A model generated the notes under the pieces. That model saw only the letters and a program-made list of their open reading frames with translations, did not search any database and was not told the origin of the DNA. Of a DNA stretch of 9,880 bases, positions 6,389 through 9,880 are shown one piece after another (the stretch's first letter is position 1; each line of letters opens with the position of its first letter). Source of the DNA: JALHTV01 sp049510055 (GTDB taxonomy: Bacteria; Planctomycetota; Phycisphaerae; SM23-33); NCBI GenBank assembly GCA_049510055.1, contig JBEKZI010000080.1, positions 1-9,880 on the forward strand. The letters are read 5' to 3'. The position numbers and the translations under genes were made by a program.

Positions 6389-7642
6389 ATGGCCAATCGC
6401 CGCGTCGTACTGACGGGCATGGGCACGGTCAACCCTCTGGGTCGCAGCACCCCGGAGTTCTGGCAGGCCCTGATCGCCGGCAAAAGCGGTATCGGACGGA
6501 TTCGCCGATTCGATGCCTCTCCTTTTCCCTCCAAGATCGGGGGCGAGGTCTGGGATTGGGACGGGGCGACCATGACAGGGGTGGACGCCCGCGAAACCAA
6601 GCGGATGGACCGCTTCACCCAATTCGCCGTCGCCTCGGCCCTGGAAGCCGTCCGGGACAGCGGGCTGGACTTCACCCGCTGCGACGTCGACCGCTGCGGC
6701 GTGATAGTGGGCAGCGGCATCGGCGGGCTGGAGGAGCTGGAGGTCCAGCACCGCCGCATGTTGGAGAAGGGGCCGGACCGGATGAGCCCCTTCACCGTCC
6801 CCAAGCTCATGGCCAACGCCGCCAGCGGCAATATTTCCATCCTCTGGCACCTGCGCGGGCCCAATTCAGCCGTCGTCACGGCCTGCGCCTCGGCCGCCAA
6901 CTCGGTCGGCGAGGCGTTCAAGACTATCCAGCGCAACGAGGCCGACGTCATCATTACCGGCGGCAGCGAGGCCGCCCTGACGCCCCTGGGCTTGGGCAGC
7001 TTCTGCGCGCTGAAGGGCCTCAGCACCCGCAACGACGATCCCCAGCACGCCAGCCGGCCCTTCGACAAGGACCGCGACGGCTTCCTGCTGTCGGAGGGCG
7101 CCGGCGTAGTGGTCCTGGAGGAGTTGGAGTACGCCCGCCATCGCGGCGCGAAGATTTACGCCGAGCTCATCGGCTACGGCGCCAGCGGCGACGGCTACCA
7201 CATCACCGCCCCGGACCCCGAGGGCCGCGGGGCCGTCCTGGCCATGCAGCGGGCGCTGGCCGACGGTTTGGCGGCGCCCCAGGACGTGGACTACATTAAC
7301 GCCCACGGCACCAGCACCGAGCTGGGCGACCTGGCGGAAACTAAGGCCATCAAAAAAGTCTTCGGCGCCCACGCCACCGGCGGCCTGATGGTCTCCTCCA
7401 CCAAGAGCTCCACCGGCCACCTGCTGGGCGCCAGCGGCGGCGTGGAACTGATCGCCTCCGCCCTGGCCGTCGACAAGGAAATCATCCCGGCCACGATGAA
7501 CCTGGTGAACCCCGATCCGCAGTGTGATCTGGATTACGTCCCCCTGCGGCCCCGCGAAAAGAAAATCCGCATCGCCCTGAGCAACAGTTTCGGCTTCGGC
7601 GGGCACAACGCCTGCCTGCTAATCAAGCGATTCGAAGGCTGA
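6389..7642 (+). CDS. fabF: 3-oxoacyl-ACP synthase II (KAS II, FabF)
   Basis: Elongates acyl-ACP by decarboxylative condensation with malonyl-ACP. The 417 residues fit the family (about 410-415). Active-site residues are Cys166 in TACASAAN, His306 in NAHGTST, Lys339 in TKSST and His344 in TGHLLGASG, the KAS I/II Cys-His-His set. The N-terminus MANRRVVLTGMG and the C-terminal SFGFGGHNACL are also typical. ATG 6389 is chosen because AAGGGA (6374-6379) is 9 nt upstream; an in-frame TTG at 6383 would add two residues and has a worse spacing. KAS II is preferred over KAS I from the length and the pairing with acpP, as in many bacteria. It is the last plus-strand gene and ends 33 nt from the end of the convergent downstream gene, with no clear terminator between them. 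Confidence 0.96.
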   Translation: MANRRVVLTGMGTVNPLGRSTPEFWQALIAGKSGIGRIRRFDASPFPSKIGGEVWDWDGATMTGVDARETKRMDRFTQFAVASALEAVRDSGLDFTRCDVDRCGVIVGSGIGGLEELEVQHRRMLEKGPDRMSPFTVPKLMANAASGNISILWHLRGPNSAVVTACASAANSVGEAFKTIQRNEADVIITGGSEAALTPLGLGSFCALKGLSTRNDDPQHASRPFDKDRDGFLLSEGAGVVVLEELEYARHRGAKIYAELIGYGASGDGYHITAPDPEGRGAVLAMQRALADGLAAPQDVDYINAHGTSTELGDLAETKAIKKVFGAHATGGLMVSSTKSSTGHLLGASGGVELIASALAVDKEIIPATMNLVNPDPQCDLDYVPLRPREKKIRIALSNSFGFGGHNACLLIKRFEG

Positions 7643-7675
7643 TCCCGCCACTCCCGTTCCACCGCGCCGCAACCC

Positions 7676-8896
7676 CTAAGGCAAAAGCATTTGCCGCGCC
7701 ATGGCCAGAGCCCCGGCGCGGGTGATGATCTGCTCGTTGAGCTGGGCCTCGTAGATATCCTCCAAGGCCCGGCCCAATTGCGGCCCTTGCCGGAAGCCCA
7801 GTCCCTTCAAATCCCGGCCGGTCAGCAGCGGCCGCGGGGCGATGGAATCCGGCGGAATGGACCGCACGCGGCGGGCGATCTTGGCGGCACAGGCGGTCTT
7901 GCCGGTGGCGCGCTGCTCCAGGAATTTCCACAGCCGCCGGAGGCGCTCGAACTGCGGATTGGCCAGCAGCCGCTTGAACTGGGCCAGCGAAAGCTCCGCC
8001 GCCTGCGGCCAGAAGTGCAGGTGATCGGCGATCCAGCACAGGGCCGTCCGCAGGGCGTTGGAGGCCCCCCACCGCCGCAAGATGGCGGCAATCTCCGCCG
8101 GCGGCAGGCAGCCCAGCAGGGCCGCCAGGCTCAGCACGGGGTCGCCCCGGTGAGCCACGTCCCCAACGGTAGAGCGGGCCAGGTCCCATATCCCCGGCAG
8201 CTCGAACAGCTCCGGCAGGACCTGCCGCGCCAGCCCGCAGCGGTCCAGCATCTCCAAGGCTTTCCCGGCCGAGGGACGCGAGAGCATCTTGCTCATCTCG
8301 TCGAAAATCCGCTCCCCGCTGATCTGCCGGATGTTCGGCGCCAACCGCCGGATGGCCCGGACGGTCGGCGGCGTGATGGCAAAATCGAACCGCACGGCGA
8401 ACCGCACCGCGCGGATCATGCGGAGGTAATCCTCGCTGAACCGCCGCTGCGGCGAGCCGATGGTGCGGATGATGCGTTTTTTCAGGTCCCCCCGGCCGCC
8501 GACGTAGTCGATGACGCGCCGGCTCGCCGGATCATAGAACAGGCCGTTGATGGTGAAGTCGCGCCGCCGGGCGTCCCGCGCGGCGGAGGTAAAGGCCACC
8601 GCGTCCGGCCGGCGGCCGTCGCCGGTAGCCGAGTCGCTGCGAAACGTGGTCACCTCCACCTTCTCGCCGTGGTGGATGACCATCGCCACGCCGAACTTGG
8701 CGCCCACCAGCAGGACATGGCGGAAAAGCCTTCGCACCTGCTGCGGCGTGGCGTTGGTGGCGACGTCGTAGTCGGCCGACCGCACGCCCAGCAGCATGTC
8801 CCGCACGCATCCGCCGGCCAAAAGCGCCTGATGCCCGGCCGCTCGCAGCCGCCGGAGCACGAACATCGCCGCGGATTTCGTGGAAGTCTGCGCCAT
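7676..8896 (-). CDS. Class II CCA tRNA nucleotidyltransferase / poly(A) polymerase family protein
   Basis: The family adds CCA to tRNA 3' ends or poly(A) to RNA. It has 406 residues. The nucleotidyltransferase head shows GGCVRDMLLG (28-37) with catalytic Asp42 and Asp44 in ADYD and a likely third carboxylate, Glu81, in KVEVTTFR. RRDFTING (111-118) and EDYLRMIRAVRF (155-166, with the nucleotide-reading EDxxR) follow. The helical neck/body and a C-terminal RNA-binding region come next, including RPLLTGRDLKGLGF, seen in CCA enzymes and relatives. The segment LVGAKFGVAMV (63-73) does not match the basic GRRF-type signature given for proteobacterial poly(A) polymerases, which favours a CCA-adding role, but the test is weak outside proteobacteria. 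So no symbol (cca or pcnB) is given. The start ATG 8896 has only a weak upstream AGG. The gene lies 58 nt downstream of the BatA-like gene on the same strand and converges on fabF. Confidence 0.9.
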   Translation of the reverse strand: MAQTSTKSAAMFVLRRLRAAGHQALLAGGCVRDMLLGVRSADYDVATNATPQQVRRLFRHVLLVGAKFGVAMVIHHGEKVEVTTFRSDSATGDGRRPDAVAFTSAARDARRRDFTINGLFYDPASRRVIDYVGGRGDLKKRIIRTIGSPQRRFSEDYLRMIRAVRFAVRFDFAITPPTVRAIRRLAPNIRQISGERIFDEMSKMLSRPSAGKALEMLDRCGLARQVLPELFELPGIWDLARSTVGDVAHRGDPVLSLAALLGCLPPAEIAAILRRWGASNALRTALCWIADHLHFWPQAAELSLAQFKRLLANPQFERLRRLWKFLEQRATGKTACAAKIARRVRSIPPDSIAPRPLLTGRDLKGLGFRQGPQLGRALEDIYEAQLNEQIITRAGALAMARQMLLP

Positions 8897-8954
8897 GCGG
8901 GAATCTTACCTGCCCCCCGCCGCCGCCGAAATAGCCTCTCCTCGCCGCGCCGCG

Positions 8955-9880
8955 TCAGTCCCCCGCCGGTCGCCACGACGACTCGCCTGCGGAGAGCTGC
9001 AACTCAGGCGGTGGCACTGTCACGGCCGTGCGGCGGTTGGCCACGACGGCTTCGACGACCAGCAGCACGATGACCAACGCCGCCAGCAGGTCCCACCAGT
9101 CGTGCCCGGCGGCCGCCGCGGTGGCAGCCGACTGCACCTCCGCCGCCGTGCGGCCGATCGAGACGCTCCGCCACCCGGCCTGGACTAGGGCCTTTTGAAG
9201 GTCGCCGGCGTCCATGGCGGTCAGGTCGCCCTCGGTGCCGTCGGGGTTGATCGCAAAGGCCCCGGTGAGGGCGTTCTTGCCAGCGGCCGCGGCGGAAACT
9301 TTCCAGCGGTACACGCCCGCCTGGTCGGTGGCGGTAAAGACGGCTTGGGGAGCTTCGGGCGGGCCGGCGATGGGCACGGAGATGGCGGCCGGGGCGGCAT
9401 CGTCCGTCGACGGCGGGGTCACGTCCACCATGGCATTGGCCGGGAGGGCCGCGGCGCCGGAAAGATTAGGCAATTGAATCCTCACCGCCGCACCGGCCGG
9501 GTAGCTTTGATCCGCCCCGCTGCCCGGCGCGCTGGCCAGACAGATGCGGCTGACCATCGGCAGGAACAGGCCCGTCAGCGGCAGGTTGGACCACTGCGGC
9601 GAGGCCGAGGTGGCGCAAAGGATCACGGCGCCGCGCCCGTAGGGCTTGGTCGTCAGCAGCGTGCCCCCGCTGGCCAGGCGCATCAGCACACGGGCCGGGG
9701 ATGGCTCGGCCGCAGAGTTCGGCTGAGGCTCACTGGAAGCCGGCGCCGAACTCGGCCCGGTGGCTAGCGGAAAATAGCGCTGGACCAGGACGTTCATGTA
9801 GTCGGTGGGTTTTTCGTACAGCCCGGCCAGGTAGGGATGCTCGGTGTCGACGAACTCCACGCCGGTGGCCGGGGCCTGGG
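8955..9880 (-). CDS. BatA/VWA-type membrane protein, C-terminal part (5' end outside window)
   Basis: Open at the right edge: the frame runs without a stop from 9880 down to TGA at 8957-8955, giving about 307 residues. A GTG at 9860 is only an internal codon, because residues before it still read on in frame. In order there is a segment resembling the glutamine-amidotransferase-like domain of BatA/VWA proteins (EFVDTEHPYLAGLY, then GTLLTTKPYGRGAVILCATS and SPQWSNLPLTGLFLPM). A Pro/Ala-rich linker and an Ig-like stretch ending VYRWKVS then FAINPDGTEGDLTAM follow. Near the C-terminus there is one strong membrane helix (WWDLLAALVIVLLVVEAVV, about 9098-9040), then NRR and a short tail of about 24 residues. 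This layout fits large planctomycete membrane proteins with an N-terminal BatA domain, often linked to MoxR/Bat stress clusters; the N-terminal parts cannot be seen. Family assignment comes from remembered patterns. Confidence 0.65.
   Translation of the reverse strand, partial: QAPATGVEFVDTEHPYLAGLYEKPTDYMNVLVQRYFPLATGPSSAPASSEPQPNSAAEPSPARVLMRLASGGTLLTTKPYGRGAVILCATSASPQWSNLPLTGLFLPMVSRICLASAPGSGADQSYPAGAAVRIQLPNLSGAAALPANAMVDVTPPSTDDAAPAAISVPIAGPPEAPQAVFTATDQAGVYRWKVSAAAAGKNALTGAFAINPDGTEGDLTAMDAGDLQKALVQAGWRSVSIGRTAAEVQSAATAAAAGHDWWDLLAALVIVLLVVEAVVANRRTAVTVPPPELQLSAGESSWRPAGD

Noticed and set aside
7691..9073. 460-residue plus-strand open frame opposite the nucleotidyltransferase gene
   Set aside because: The minus strand carries clear GGCVRD, DYD, RRDFTING and EDYLR motifs. 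The plus frame is Pro/Arg/Gln-rich with no recognisable domain.

Overview
The window is GC-rich bacterial DNA carrying a housekeeping cluster for fatty acid and phospholipid synthesis. It is flanked by the end of alaS on the left and by two minus-strand genes on the right. I infer a member of the Planctomycetota, possibly Phycisphaerae. The reasons are the high GC, the form of the ribosomal protein L32 (a start like MLPAQK and four zinc-binding cysteines), and the BatA/VWA-type membrane protein at the right edge, a family common in that phylum. No rRNA or protein search could be run, so this placement is an inference.

Layout. Positions 1-1797 hold the last two thirds of alanyl-tRNA synthetase, open at the left edge. 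Positions 1798-2015 hold a compact palindromic element (1809-1881) made of two inverted 32-nt modules, then a likely promoter (TTGACA at 1902) and an untranslated leader. From 2016 to 7642 there is one plus-strand run: rpmF, plsX, fabH, fabD, fabG, acpP, fabF. rpmF to fabG are tightly spaced, and plsX and fabH overlap. The 117-nt gap before acpP holds a second good sigma-70-like promoter and small hairpins. The acpP-fabF gap holds a long hairpin. On the minus strand, a partial BatA-like membrane protein (9880-8955) is followed by a class II tRNA nucleotidyltransferase / poly(A) polymerase family gene (8896-7676). That gene converges on fabF with only 33 nt between the stop codons.

How the genes work together. 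FabD loads malonate from CoA onto ACP (acpP). FabH condenses malonyl-ACP with an acyl-CoA primer, FabG reduces the 3-keto group, and FabF elongates. PlsX turns finished acyl-ACP into acyl-phosphate for phospholipid synthesis. rpmF at the head ties lipid synthesis to ribosome production, an arrangement found in many bacteria. All catalytic residues checked in these enzymes are present. AlaRS and the CCA-adding candidate both act on tRNA but sit on opposite sides of the cluster.

I found no defence system, integrated mobile element with a transposase, CRISPR array, tRNA or rRNA. The region is mostly ordinary core genome. The most unusual piece is the two-module palindrome after alaS, which shows compensatory base-pair differences between its halves and looks like a REP/BIME-type element. 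Many long ORFs on the opposite strands are shadows caused by high GC.
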